A stretch of 64,000 nucleotides of DNA, taken from an uncultured Lachnospiraceae bacterium. GTDB taxonomy: Bacteria > Bacillota > Clostridia > Lachnospirales > Lachnospiraceae. The stretch lies in contig CACYWQ010000001.1 of NCBI GenBank assembly GCA_902778165.1, positions 310,001-374,000 on the forward strand, read 5' to 3'. The position numbers and the translations under genes were made by a program. Each line of letters begins with the position of its first letter. The stretch's first letter is position 1. Shown in pieces: positions 1 through 8,983 of the stretch. A model generated the notes under the pieces. It was not told where the DNA came from. It searched no databases and worked only from the letters and a program-made list of their open reading frames with translations.

Positions 1-1
1 A

Positions 2-709
2 GGAGTTTTTTCTCTGAATTATCATAAGCATATTCATTGCGGAGAGGGCGGAATAGCAGTAACTGATAGTGATGAATTGGCGGAGAGAATGAGATTGATT
101 CGTAATCATGCAGAGGCTGTTGTTGGCGACAAAGGTTATAAGGATCTAACCAATATGATAGGGTTTAATCTTCGAATGACAGAAATAGAAGCATCTATAG
201 CGAGGGAACAACTAAAAAAACTGGATTACCTTGTAGATGAAAGAGTATCAAATGTTAATTATTTGAATAGTAAATTTAGTAATATACCTTGTTTGAGGAC
301 CTTACCTGTAAGGAGTGGTTGTAAGCATGTATATTATATGCACCCTTTGATATATAATAGAACAGCGGCAAAAGGAGTTACCCGTAAGAGATTTGTTGAG
401 GCAGTACGTGCTGAGTTGATGCCTGCAGAACTTAGGGAGGCAGAGGGGGCTCTAGTTAGTTACGGATATGTAAGGCCGTTGTATTTAGAACCTATATATC
501 AAGAACGAATTGCATATGGAAAAGATGGATATCCATTTAATAATTCTAATATTTCGTATGCAAAGGGAATATGCCCGATATGTGAGGATATGCATTTTGA
601 AAAGCTTATTACGCATGATTATGTATATGCAGGCTTGACAAAAAATGACCTGGATGATGTTGTGTCTGCCTTTGAAAAGGTATATGAGAATATTGACGAG
701 TTAGTGTAA
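2..709 (+). CDS. DegT/DnrJ/EryC1/StrS aminotransferase, C-terminal part (5' truncated by window edge)
   Basis: The frame is open from the left edge, so the N-terminal half lies outside the window. The first visible residues include NYHKHIHCGEGG, the segment with the PLP-binding lysine (codon at 26-28) and the glycine loop of the DegT/StrS sugar aminotransferases. The remaining part is about as long as is normal after that lysine. Such enzymes transfer an amino group, usually from glutamate, to a keto-sugar nucleotide. A TTG further in (77) could be read as a start but would remove the catalytic lysine, so the gene is taken as partial. It is 19 bases before a cytidylyltransferase gene, and this pairing suggests amino-sugar synthesis. 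The exact sugar is unknown. Confidence 0.9.
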   Translation, partial: GVFSLNYHKHIHCGEGGIAVTDSDELAERMRLIRNHAEAVVGDKGYKDLTNMIGFNLRMTEIEASIAREQLKKLDYLVDERVSNVNYLNSKFSNIPCLRTLPVRSGCKHVYYMHPLIYNRTAAKGVTRKRFVEAVRAELMPAELREAEGALVSYGYVRPLYLEPIYQERIAYGKDGYPFNNSNISYAKGICPICEDMHFEKLITHDYVYAGLTKNDLDDVVSAFEKVYENIDELV

Positions 710-728
710 CTATGCAATTGGAGAAAGT

Positions 729-1472
729 ATGAGTCAAAATAAGAAATATATTGCAACTATTGAAGCAAGAATGACTTCCTCAAGACTGCCAGGAAAAGTT
801 CTTATGGAGGCATGCGGGAAGCCGTTGTTGCAACACCTTATAGAAAGGGAGAAAAGATGCACAGAGGTTGATGATGTGGTTGTGGCTACAACGATTAACA
901 AGGAGGATGATCCAATTGTTGAATTATGTGAGCACATTGGGTGTAGCTATTATCGTGGAAGTGAGAATGACGTTCTTGGTAGAGTATTAAATACAGCGAA
1001 GGAGTTTGAAGCGGATGTCATAGTGGAGACTACAGGCGATAATCCTTGTATTGATTGGCGCCAAATGGACTATTTAATAAGATTTTATCGGAATAACAAT
1101 TATGATTTTGTAACAAATATGATGGAGCAGTCTTTCGCTGAGGGGTTTGAATTTCGAATCTTTTCAACGGAAATGTTGGAATACGTGAATGATATATCGG
1201 ATGATCCGCTTGACCGAGAACATGTAGCCATATACTTTCCCAAACATCCCGAAACATTTAAGTGTTATAACTGGAGAGCAAGAGGAAGAGAATATAGACC
1301 TGATTTGCAAGTCACACTGGATGAAATGGGAGATTATTTGTTAATAAAAAATGTGTTTGAAGCGTTATATCCATTGAATAATGACTTTCAATATATGGAT
1401 GTTGTTGGCTATTTGAGCAAGCATAAAGATGTCAGGGCATATATAGATGGCATTAAAAGAACAGTTATTTAG
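729..1472 (+). CDS. SpsF-type cytidylyltransferase
   Basis: This 247-residue protein has the nucleotidyltransferase signature EARMTSSRLPGKVL near residues 12-25, followed by YRGSENDVLGR and TTGDNP, all typical of the SpsF/acylneuraminate cytidylyltransferase-like family. Members activate sugars with CTP; in Bacillus subtilis SpsF belongs to the spore-coat polysaccharide operon. The start ATG follows GGAGAAAGT. It sits between a DegT aminotransferase and a GT-B-like protein in a tightly packed operon. It is the first of three cytidylyltransferase-like proteins within 6 kb, and it is the one that keeps the full catalytic signature of this subfamily. The substrate cannot be read from the sequence. 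Confidence 0.85.
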   Translation: MSQNKKYIATIEARMTSSRLPGKVLMEACGKPLLQHLIEREKRCTEVDDVVVATTINKEDDPIVELCEHIGCSYYRGSENDVLGRVLNTAKEFEADVIVETTGDNPCIDWRQMDYLIRFYRNNNYDFVTNMMEQSFAEGFEFRIFSTEMLEYVNDISDDPLDREHVAIYFPKHPETFKCYNWRARGREYRPDLQVTLDEMGDYLLIKNVFEALYPLNNDFQYMDVVGYLSKHKDVRAYIDGIKRTVI

Positions 1473-1473
1473 A

Positions 1474-2613
1474 ATGATTGATAACCATATATTTGTTTAT
1501 GCATCAGAACCTGGCGGTGTAGATGCGCTTATTCCGGTAATTGATATACTTAAATGCAAGTTTAATGTTTGTGTTTTTGGTACTGATAAGCTTGCTAATA
1601 GATATGAAAATTATGGATTGGAGTGTAATGATTTAGAAGAAATTCTTGCTGATATATCTGTGGATTCTTTAACATATTTGTTCAGAAAAATAAAGCCAGT
1701 TTGCGTGCTAACTGGAACTGGAGCGACGAATATGTATGAGAGAATGATGTGGGAAGCAGCTCGCAGATGTTGTATACAGTCATTTGCATTGGTGGACAAC
1801 AGTGTAAATTATTCAATTAGATTTTCTGACAAAACGCTAGCTGATATTAGCGCCCTTGAAAAGCACCTGCCCAATACTTTAACGTTGCCGGATTATATTT
1901 TTGCAATTGATGATTTTTGCAGGAATGAAATGGTAGGAGAGGGTTTACCTGCAGACAGAATTCTAACTTTTGGACAGCCTTTTTACTACAGGGTTGTTCA
2001 AGGTGTAAGATCATTAGATTATGAAGATGTAATGGAATATAGGGCGAAGCAAGGGTGCACAAATGGAAAAAAACTAATTCTCTATGCGCCTGACCAGATT
2101 TTGAATAATGGAGAGAGCACAAATAATATTTCGTATATTGGATATAATGAATATACAGTGCTTAAGTGCATTACATTAGCGATAGATGAGATTGATCCAA
2201 CTCATAATAGTTTGTTTTTGATGGCAAGACCACATCCTTCAGATAGTAATTATTTTTGGAATGAAGTAGAATGCAATGGGGAAGTTGGAGTACCAAGATG
2301 CTTGACAAGTTCTATTGAGTTAGCGATTGCATCAGCGGATGTTGTGATTGGGATGTATTCCTCGTTTCTAGTAATGGCGTTCTTAGCCGGAAAAAAAGTT
2401 ATTAGCGCTCAAATCGGACTGAATAGAGAACAACCTTCTGTTTTGTGTAGGAAAGGCCTGATAAAATGTGCAAGCTCAATGGATGAGTTAATAGTCCAAC
2501 TTGAAGCCGTTCTCTATGGTGCTGTATACAAGAACAATATTTGTGAGAACAAAATCGACAATCCGGCAAAAGAAATAAGTAAGTTTATAGAAAAAAGAAT
2601 TGGAAAAAATTAA
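1474..2613 (+). CDS. GT-B-like transferase (CDP-glycerol/polysialyltransferase-like C-terminal half)
   Basis: The protein has about 380 residues and no signal peptide. The N-terminus has a Rossmann-like start (FVYASEPGGVDALIPVI). The C-terminal half has LILYAPDQ, then MARPHPSDS, then ADVVIGMYSSFLVMAFLAGK, an arrangement seen in CDP-glycerol glycerophosphotransferase and capsule transferase GT-B folds. An ATG at 1447 would overlap the upstream gene by 26 bases; the ATG at 1474 starts just after that gene's stop and is preferred, although neither has a strong ribosome binding site. It probably transfers a sugar or polyol phosphate in the cytoplasm. The family assignment is by pattern only and the donor is unknown. 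Confidence 0.7.
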   Translation: MIDNHIFVYASEPGGVDALIPVIDILKCKFNVCVFGTDKLANRYENYGLECNDLEEILADISVDSLTYLFRKIKPVCVLTGTGATNMYERMMWEAARRCCIQSFALVDNSVNYSIRFSDKTLADISALEKHLPNTLTLPDYIFAIDDFCRNEMVGEGLPADRILTFGQPFYYRVVQGVRSLDYEDVMEYRAKQGCTNGKKLILYAPDQILNNGESTNNISYIGYNEYTVLKCITLAIDEIDPTHNSLFLMARPHPSDSNYFWNEVECNGEVGVPRCLTSSIELAIASADVVIGMYSSFLVMAFLAGKKVISAQIGLNREQPSVLCRKGLIKCASSMDELIVQLEAVLYGAVYKNNICENKIDNPAKEISKFIEKRIGKN

Positions 2614-2627
2614 AAAGGAGATAAAAT

Positions 2628-3659
2628 ATGGTAATACCTTTTGAAGAAGAATACAGAAAAGAGTTTTACAAGCTAGAAGAGAAGATTTTTGAGTCAAATA
2701 TGTGGTCTGAGGGCCAGATACTTCGAGACTTTGAAGAAAAGTTTTCGGAGTATGTAAATATTGATTCGAGAGCAATCTCGAGCGGAGGCGCAGCATTACT
2801 GGCAATTTTAGAGTATATTGATGTTAAGGGCAAGGACGTGCTTGTGCCAGCTAATACTTTTTGGGCTGATGCTAGGGCAGTGCAAATGGCTGGAGGTAAT
2901 CCAATATTTACGGATTGCAATAAGGAAGATTTGTGTCTTTCGCTGAATGATATAAAGAAGAAAACAACGGATAATACAAAGGCTATCATTCTTGTTCATA
3001 TAGGAGGACATATAGCGTTTGAAGTAGAAGAAATTGTGAAATACTGCAAAGAAAAGAATATATATTTGGTTGAAGATTGTGCACATGTACATGGAGCTTG
3101 GTGGAATGGCAAAACAGGTGGACATTATGGAATTGCTGGTGCATATTCTTTTTATGCGACTAAAACCATGCCTCTTGGGGATGGAGGAATGGTGGTAAGC
3201 AGAGATAAGAATCTATTAAAATTTGTTGAAGAATTCAGGAATTATGGTAAGGAAGTTATAGATAATCATGTGTATTATCGAATTAAAGATGGATTCAACT
3301 TCAGGATGAGTGAGTTTGTGGCGGCACTAGGGATAATCCAACTTAAAAGGATGAAGCATATCCTTGATTGGAAGAGAGAACTTGCTAAAAAGTATGATCA
3401 AATTTTTGATAATCGTGTAAAAATACCGCAAGGTATGGTGTCGGGTTATTACAAATACATTGTTTTCGATACAAATCTAAAGCAGAAAACCGGGCAGGTT
3501 TTTGGACCGGGTGATTTAGGAACATACATCAGCGGGAGAGATGCCGAAATACCCAATAGTAAGTGGATAACCGAGCATCATAGCTGCGCTCCTATTTATC
3601 TTGGATATGAGTATGCAGGTAAAAGTATAGATGAACTAAGAGATATTTTGATTTACTAG
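2628..3659 (+). CDS. DegT/DnrJ/EryC1/StrS family sugar aminotransferase
   Basis: This 343-residue PLP enzyme has the family landmarks in order: SSGGAALLAIL near residue 50, VEDCAHVHGA near 145, and the catalytic lysine at 179 in YATKTMPLGDGG. It is somewhat shorter than usual (about 370-400), mainly at the C-terminus. The start follows AAAAAGGAG with normal spacing. It lies directly upstream of the radical SAM fusion gene and is likely co-transcribed. A ketone produced by a radical SAM enzyme followed by transamination is known from deoxyamino-sugar pathways such as desosamine (DesII then DesV), so the adjacency is suggestive. The sugar substrate is unknown. Confidence 0.88.
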   Translation: MVIPFEEEYRKEFYKLEEKIFESNMWSEGQILRDFEEKFSEYVNIDSRAISSGGAALLAILEYIDVKGKDVLVPANTFWADARAVQMAGGNPIFTDCNKEDLCLSLNDIKKKTTDNTKAIILVHIGGHIAFEVEEIVKYCKEKNIYLVEDCAHVHGAWWNGKTGGHYGIAGAYSFYATKTMPLGDGGMVVSRDKNLLKFVEEFRNYGKEVIDNHVYYRIKDGFNFRMSEFVAALGIIQLKRMKHILDWKRELAKKYDQIFDNRVKIPQGMVSGYYKYIVFDTNLKQKTGQVFGPGDLGTYISGRDAEIPNSKWITEHHSCAPIYLGYEYAGKSIDELRDILIY

Positions 3660-3680
3660 TTTTGTAGAAAAAGGTGAAAT

Positions 3681-5387
3681 ATGTATCCTATAATAATTCA
3701 AGTTTCAAATGATGCCGAGTCGATTGCGAAAAGAAGTTTTAGACATATCGGCGAAAAGACGGTTATTCAGTTTCTGATTGATAGACTAAAAACGGAATGT
3801 TGTTCAGATTTAATAATTGCGACTTCTAATTTACCATGTGATGATATTTATGAAAAAATTGCATGTGATAATAAGATTAAGATATATAGGGGAAGTAGCA
3901 ATAAGTGCCTAACTAGGTTGTCGAATGCCATGAAATTGTCTGATGCAGATGGATTTATAAGAGTCTTTGCAAAAAATCCATTGTTGGACATAAGCAATAT
4001 GAAGGAGATGTATTTTGCCCATCAAAACGGAGGGTATGAATATTCATACAATGAGCATACCAGTGGAATTATGATTGGAACAGGATGCGATATTTTTTCG
4101 CGAGTTTTAGTTGATAAACTTGTTTCTTTAAATTTGAAAACAAGCCAAGAGGAAACAGTAGGATTCTATATAAGACAAAATTCTGACAAGTATAAAATAT
4201 TACGATTCATACGAGATGATTATATCGGAAGTTATCCGTATAGAGTCAGTATTGAGATAGAAAAAGATATTGAAGTAGTTAATGATATTGTTAGTAATAT
4301 CTGCACTATTTCTAATGATATAGTCGGCCAGTATCTCGAAAAACATCCTGTTCTTGCAGAATACAATAAAGAGGCCCCTGCAAAAGAGGTGGGACTTGAT
4401 AAGTTCTATATGCATACAGAAAAAGTGGCTGCCGTTATGCAAGATACGATGGATTGTTCTTATCCTATAAGCGTTGAGCTTACATTGACCAATAGATGTA
4501 ACCTTAAATGTATATATTGCTCAGATCAGATGTTAAGAGAAAGGCAAGGGGGAGGTTCTGAACTATCTAAGGAGACATTGTTCAGATTGTTTGATGATTT
4601 GTCAGAAGGCGGAACGCAAGGAATAACGATAGAAGGTGGTGGTGAACCGACTATTTATCCTGATTTTGGTGAGGTCGTATGTTATGCCAGAAAACGTGGA
4701 CTTGCTGTAGGATTAATTACGAATGGAACGCAAAGACTTGATAGCGATATTGTTGAAAAACTTGAATGGATACGAGTTAGTCTTGATGCAACAACAGCTG
4801 AAGAATATCAGAAGTTAAAAGGGGCAGATTTATTTGAAACGGTTTTAAACAATATTTTCCATTATTCTCATCATTGTAGTATGGTTGGAGTCGGTTTCGT
4901 TGTAACAAACAATAATGTAGCGTATATTGAAGAACTTGTTATGAGGCTTAGAGAACTAGGGGCTTCTTACATACAGTTACGGCCAGTTGTAGATAATCCT
5001 CAATTATATCCCCATGGAATGGATTTTAGTTATTTAAAGTACTTCGAATCATCAGATTTTGGCGTAATAATTGATGGAATGACAGAAAATGCAGAGAAGG
5101 GGAACCATTGCCTTCCGTGTTATGCAAACAGTGTGACCAGCGTTATATCGGGAGATGGGAGCGTGTATTTATGCGGAAGATTGAATATTTATAACTGGGT
5201 AAAGCCAATCGGAAATATTAATGAATATTCGTTTAGTGAAATATGGAATGGAGAAGAACGCAAGAGACAATGGGGTATTGTGCAGTCAGGGATTTTTTGT
5301 AGAGATAATTGTCCACAATGTCGAGTAAGTAAGTTAAATGTTGCGGTAGATAGAATGAAAAAAATAAAATCCAAACATTTTATATAG
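3681..5387 (+). CDS. Fusion: degenerate cytidylyltransferase-like domain plus radical SAM/SPASM-like domain
   Basis: Residues 1 to about 230 align by eye with the SpsF-like protein at 729-1472 (IIIQVSN, then IATSNLPCDD, IYRGSSNKCLTRLSNA, VFAKNPLLD), but the catalytic R-x-x-S-x-R-L-P-G-K signature is replaced by unrelated residues. From about residue 265 a radical SAM domain begins: CNLKCIYC gives the [4Fe-4S] ligands C273, C277 and C280, and a GGGEPTIYPDF motif follows. The C-terminal 90 residues hold further cysteines (CLPC, YLCGR, FCRDNCPQC) like a SPASM auxiliary-cluster domain. The likely role is a radical reaction on a CMP- or CDP-linked sugar, or on a partner held by the inactive nucleotidyltransferase domain. 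The fusion is unusual; no exact counterpart is known to me. Confidence 0.85.
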   Translation: MYPIIIQVSNDAESIAKRSFRHIGEKTVIQFLIDRLKTECCSDLIIATSNLPCDDIYEKIACDNKIKIYRGSSNKCLTRLSNAMKLSDADGFIRVFAKNPLLDISNMKEMYFAHQNGGYEYSYNEHTSGIMIGTGCDIFSRVLVDKLVSLNLKTSQEETVGFYIRQNSDKYKILRFIRDDYIGSYPYRVSIEIEKDIEVVNDIVSNICTISNDIVGQYLEKHPVLAEYNKEAPAKEVGLDKFYMHTEKVAAVMQDTMDCSYPISVELTLTNRCNLKCIYCSDQMLRERQGGGSELSKETLFRLFDDLSEGGTQGITIEGGGEPTIYPDFGEVVCYARKRGLAVGLITNGTQRLDSDIVEKLEWIRVSLDATTAEEYQKLKGADLFETVLNNIFHYSHHCSMVGVGFVVTNNNVAYIEELVMRLRELGASYIQLRPVVDNPQLYPHGMDFSYLKYFESSDFGVIIDGMTENAEKGNHCLPCYANSVTSVISGDGSVYLCGRLNIYNWVKPIGNINEYSFSEIWNGEERKRQWGIVQSGIFCRDNCPQCRVSKLNVAVDRMKKIKSKHFI

Positions 5388-5428
5388 TTTATAACATATT
5401 ATTAATTCTTATGTGAGGTGATAGATAA

Positions 5429-6082
5429 TTGATACTTGGATTAATACCGGCAAGAGGAGGAAGCAAGGGTGTACCTGGTAAGAATATAAAAGAAATATAT
5501 GGAAAGCCGTTAATCGAATGGACGATTGAAAAAGCATTAATGTCAAAGAGGCTTGATAAGGTGCTTGTTTCTACGGATAGTGATGAGATAGCAAGCATTT
5601 CTAGAAGGTGTGGTGCAGAAGTTTTAAAACGGCCAGATTATCTTGCTACGGATATAGCGTCAACGCAAGATGTAATGGTTCACGCCCTAATGAGTTATCC
5701 TTCAGATATATTAGTTCTTTTGCAACCGACGTCACCTTGCAGATCTGAAGGATTGATAGATGAATGTATAGATGATTTCGTTAGAAATGGATACGATTCC
5801 CTTGCAACTGGTTTTATATGCGATTATATAGAATATGGAAAAAACACATTGCCGAGACAACAGATAGATGGATTCTTTTATGACGATGGAAATGTGTATG
5901 TAATAAAACCAGAATTAATTCTTACAGGTGATAGATACGGAAAAAAAATTGGACACAAAGTGATATCGAGATGGGAAAACGCAGAAATAGATGATGAATT
6001 TGATTTCTGGCTTTTGGAAAAAATACTAGAGAAGCAAATGACAACTGGTTTAAATTTGCAATTTTTTAAACAGAAGGAATAA
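5429..6082 (+). CDS. NeuA-like CMP-nonulosonate cytidylyltransferase
   Basis: The N-terminus reads LIPARGGSKGVPGKNI, the CTP-binding signature of acylneuraminate cytidylyltransferases, followed by VSTDSDEIA and LLQPTSPCR. At 217 residues it has the usual size for PseF/LegF/NeuA-type enzymes. These couple a nonulosonic acid to CMP before transfer. The start is a TTG at 5429 supported by AGGTG upstream; no ATG precedes the signature. It is followed at once by a NeuB-family synthase and a PseG-like protein, so this trio is the clearest evidence that region 1 makes a sialic-acid-like sugar. Which one (pseudaminic, legionaminic or other) is not decided. Confidence 0.88.
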   Translation: MILGLIPARGGSKGVPGKNIKEIYGKPLIEWTIEKALMSKRLDKVLVSTDSDEIASISRRCGAEVLKRPDYLATDIASTQDVMVHALMSYPSDILVLLQPTSPCRSEGLIDECIDDFVRNGYDSLATGFICDYIEYGKNTLPRQQIDGFFYDDGNVYVIKPELILTGDRYGKKIGHKVISRWENAEIDDEFDFWLLEKILEKQMTTGLNLQFFKQKE

Positions 6083-6084
6083 AT

Positions 6085-6969
6085 ATGAAAAAAAGAACAG
6101 AAATAGTTGCTGAAATAGGTGAGTGTTTTAATGGAAAAATGAATACTGCATATGAAATGATTGAAGAGGCAAAGAAAGCTGGGTGCGACGTGGTGAAATT
6201 TCAACTTTTGGATATGTCGGAAGTGGCTATAAATGATCCGGAATATGATTGGTTTGCTTCTTTGGAACTTGACAAAAGGAAAATAGATCAACTGGTTGAC
6301 TATTCATCGAGAATAGGAATAGATATTCTTTTTACTCCTGTATCGGTTAAGACTGCTGAGTGGATGTATGAGTTAGGGATTAAAAATGTTAAGATTGCAA
6401 GTAGTTTTGTTAATAAAATAGAATTACTAGAATACATACGAGATCATTTTGAAAAGTTTTACGTATCAACGGGGATGGCCGACATTGATGAAATTGTAAG
6501 AGTTGACAGTATGCTTTCAGATAAAGATGATGTAACTATATTGCATTGTGTTTCTGAATATCCAACTGGACCTTTATTGCAACAAAGGGGATTGAAAGCT
6601 TTAAATGAAGAGGATGCACATCTTGCAATGATAACTATTCTCAAGAATCTGTTTCCATATCGGCGAATAGGTTACTCTGACCATACAGATGGTGTTTTTG
6701 TTCCAATTCTAGCCGTAGGTATGGGGGCAGAGGTTATTGAAAAACATTTTACTCTTGATAAAAGAACTCCAATTGAACAGTATGAAAACCAAGGTACATA
6801 TATGGGCACCGATCATGTATTGTCTGTGGAACCATCAGATCTTAAACGAATGGTTAGGGATATAAGGAGAGTAGAGACGGTGAAAGGTGATTATAATTGG
6901 AAAAGATCTGAGGGTGAGATGATTCTAAAGGATTTTTTAAGAGGCAGATATAAAGGAGACCGAAATTGA
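6085..6969 (+). CDS. NeuB-family nonulosonate synthase lacking the SAF domain
   Basis: The 294-residue protein has the NeuB barrel motifs: VAEIGECFNG at the N-terminus, VVKFQLL, IKIASS-like VKIASSFVN, HCVSEYPTGP, GYSDHTDG and EKHFTLD. The family condenses phosphoenolpyruvate with a six-carbon N-acetyl sugar to give a nine-carbon nonulosonate. It ends shortly after the barrel, so the C-terminal antifreeze-like SAF domain present in the second NeuB of this window (13973) is absent. That domain normally closes the active site of the partner subunit, so the function may be altered or met by another protein. It starts two bases after the cytidylyltransferase and overlaps the next gene by four. Confidence 0.85.
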   Translation: MKKRTEIVAEIGECFNGKMNTAYEMIEEAKKAGCDVVKFQLLDMSEVAINDPEYDWFASLELDKRKIDQLVDYSSRIGIDILFTPVSVKTAEWMYELGIKNVKIASSFVNKIELLEYIRDHFEKFYVSTGMADIDEIVRVDSMLSDKDDVTILHCVSEYPTGPLLQQRGLKALNEEDAHLAMITILKNLFPYRRIGYSDHTDGVFVPILAVGMGAEVIEKHFTLDKRTPIEQYENQGTYMGTDHVLSVEPSDLKRMVRDIRRVETVKGDYNWKRSEGEMILKDFLRGRYKGDRN

Positions 6970-7991
6970 AAGTCCTTCTGTTGACAGAGGCAAATGAAAT
7001 AGTCGCATCCGGTCATTTGTTTGAGTGCATAGAAATTGCAAATTCTCTACTTAGACATGGATATGAAGTTGCTTTGCTAATTAATTCTGATATTCAACCA
7101 GAATTGAAGAACCGTATAGGTATTGAATATGAGGAGTATAAACCACCTATAGACAAATGCATAAGCATATTAATAGATTATGCATTACGTATTAATGTAG
7201 ACTGTATTGTGACAAATCTTCGTGAGGTGGATAACGAGTTTATTATAAAATGTAAAAAGGAGATTAATGAGCGGAATAATAGAAAAATACCAATATTATG
7301 TATAGATGAATTTGGAAATAGATTTTTGGAGTGTGATGCAATTATTAATCCAATGATAGATTCAAAGTATTGGAATTACCCCAATGATACATGCTTGAGG
7401 TTTTGTGGTCAGGATTACTTAGTTTTATCAGATGAGTTAGTGACATATAATAGAATGAAAAAGCATATTAATGACGATTTAGCTATGTTTGTTGTTTCCA
7501 TGGGAGGCGTTGATATTAGAGGGCATGCGTTAAAACTAGCATATATGCTCCCTAGGCTTTTTCCAAAACTAAAAATCAATATTGTATGTGGAGGAGGATT
7601 TAATAAATTTGATGAATTATGCAAATTAGTTTCGGGTAATAAAAGAATAGTTGTACATAGGAATATCGATTATCTCTTTGATTTGTTTTACAATGCGGAT
7701 TTAGCGTTTTGCGCAGGTGGTAATACATTGCATGAATTGGCTGGAATTGGAACCCCAGCTGTTGTAATTCCGAGTATGCCACATGAGGTTGATAATGGGA
7801 GATGTTTTGCTCAAAAAGGATTTGGGGTATGTATTGAGAATTATCTAAACTATTCAATTGAGGATATAAGGCGAGCAACCAAAATGCTGGAAAACAAAGT
7901 TGTTCGCGTAAATATGTCTAATTGTGGGAAAAAGATTGTGGATGGGAAAGGCAAAGAAAGGATAATAAGTATACTTGAGTCAATGTTATGA
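6966..7991 (+). CDS. PseG/SpsG-like nucleotide-sugar hydrolase or GT28-type transferase
   Basis: The 341-residue protein opens with LLTEANEIVASGHLFECIEIA, which resembles the PseG start (G-x-G-H-x-x-R-x-x-x-L), and carries a GT28-like C-terminal half with VVSMGGVD, then FCAGGNTLHELAGIGTP and MPHEVDNG. In the pseudaminic pathway PseG removes UDP from the 2,4-diacetamido sugar before the NeuB-type step, and SpsG is the spore-coat counterpart. The TTG start overlaps the NeuB stop codon by four bases and follows AAAGGAGA. The GHxxR arginine is not evident (H-L-F-E-C instead), so catalysis may differ from PseG. The family is clear but the exact reaction is not. Confidence 0.75.
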   Translation: MKVLLLTEANEIVASGHLFECIEIANSLLRHGYEVALLINSDIQPELKNRIGIEYEEYKPPIDKCISILIDYALRINVDCIVTNLREVDNEFIIKCKKEINERNNRKIPILCIDEFGNRFLECDAIINPMIDSKYWNYPNDTCLRFCGQDYLVLSDELVTYNRMKKHINDDLAMFVVSMGGVDIRGHALKLAYMLPRLFPKLKINIVCGGGFNKFDELCKLVSGNKRIVVHRNIDYLFDLFYNADLAFCAGGNTLHELAGIGTPAVVIPSMPHEVDNGRCFAQKGFGVCIENYLNYSIEDIRRATKMLENKVVRVNMSNCGKKIVDGKGKERIISILESML

Positions 7992-8015
7992 TTCTTATGT
8001 AAATTAGGTGATGAT

Positions 8016-8975
8016 ATGAAAAAACCATTTTTGTCTATAGTTGTACCTGTTTTTAATGAAGAAGGAAATATTAAAGAACTACATAGAGAGATTGTTGACA
8101 TCTGTGATGTGATGGCGGCTAAAGATGTGATATCATCCTATGAGATAATTATTGTCAACGATGGGTCAACAGATGATACGGATAGGGTTTGTTCTACATT
8201 GCGTCCTATTAAATATATCAGAATGCGTAAAAATTTCGGACAGACTGCGGCTATGGATGCTGGAATAAAAGCAAGTAATGGAGATTTCATTGTTACAATG
8301 GATGGTGATGGCCAAAATGATCCTGCCGATATTCCTGGGTTGATAGAGCATCTGCTTGAAAATGAATTAGATGTAGTATCAGGTTGGCGTAAAAATCGTA
8401 AAGATAATTTTTTTAAGAGGTTTACGAGTAGAGGGGCGAATTTTCTTAGAGGAATTCTTGTTCATGATGGAATACATGATTCAGGCTGTTCCTTAAAAAT
8501 TTACAAGAAAGAGTGCTTTAAAGGAATTAATCTATATGGAGAACAGCATAGGTTTATTCCGGCAATTCTCAAGATTAAAGGATTTCAAATAGGTGAGATT
8601 GTAGTCAATCATAGGCCACGTACAAGTGGCCGCACAAAATATAACTGGAAACGAACCATTAAGGGCTTTCTTGATATGATTTCGGTGTGGTTTTGGAACA
8701 AGTTTGCAACAAGGCCATTACATTTGTTAGGTTCGTTTGGCTTGCTTTTTTTGGGTTTTGGTGGGGCTTGTGGTATATGGTCTATAGTGATTTTTATTAA
8801 AGGTGCCAAGATGAGCAATAATATTATACCGCCTATATTAACCATTTTTTTTATAATAATTGGCCTTATGATGATTATATTTGGGTTAATGAGTGAGATA
8901 ATGATAAAAACGTACTATGGAGTTCATGCGGACAGCTCATATAGTATTAAAAGTATTGAAGATTTTAAGGAATAA
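8016..8975 (+). CDS. Family 2 glycosyltransferase, polyprenyl-phosphate sugar synthase type
   Basis: The 319-residue protein has the GT-A core: SIVVPVFNEEGNI, IIIVNDGSTDDTD, RKNFGQTAAMDAGI and MDGDGQNDP with the metal-binding DGD. Two hydrophobic segments near residues 233-258 and 271-295 follow, as in DPM1/GtrB/ArnC-like enzymes that load a sugar onto undecaprenyl phosphate at the inner face of the membrane. It starts 25 bases after the PseG-like gene behind TTAGGTGAT. Another protein of the same type is at 17768, so this locus may prepare more than one lipid-linked sugar. The sugar is unknown. Confidence 0.87.
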   Translation: MKKPFLSIVVPVFNEEGNIKELHREIVDICDVMAAKDVISSYEIIIVNDGSTDDTDRVCSTLRPIKYIRMRKNFGQTAAMDAGIKASNGDFIVTMDGDGQNDPADIPGLIEHLLENELDVVSGWRKNRKDNFFKRFTSRGANFLRGILVHDGIHDSGCSLKIYKKECFKGINLYGEQHRFIPAILKIKGFQIGEIVVNHRPRTSGRTKYNWKRTIKGFLDMISVWFWNKFATRPLHLLGSFGLLFLGFGGACGIWSIVIFIKGAKMSNNIIPPILTIFFIIIGLMMIIFGLMSEIMIKTYYGVHADSSYSIKSIEDFKE

Positions 8976-8983
8976 TAAAACAT

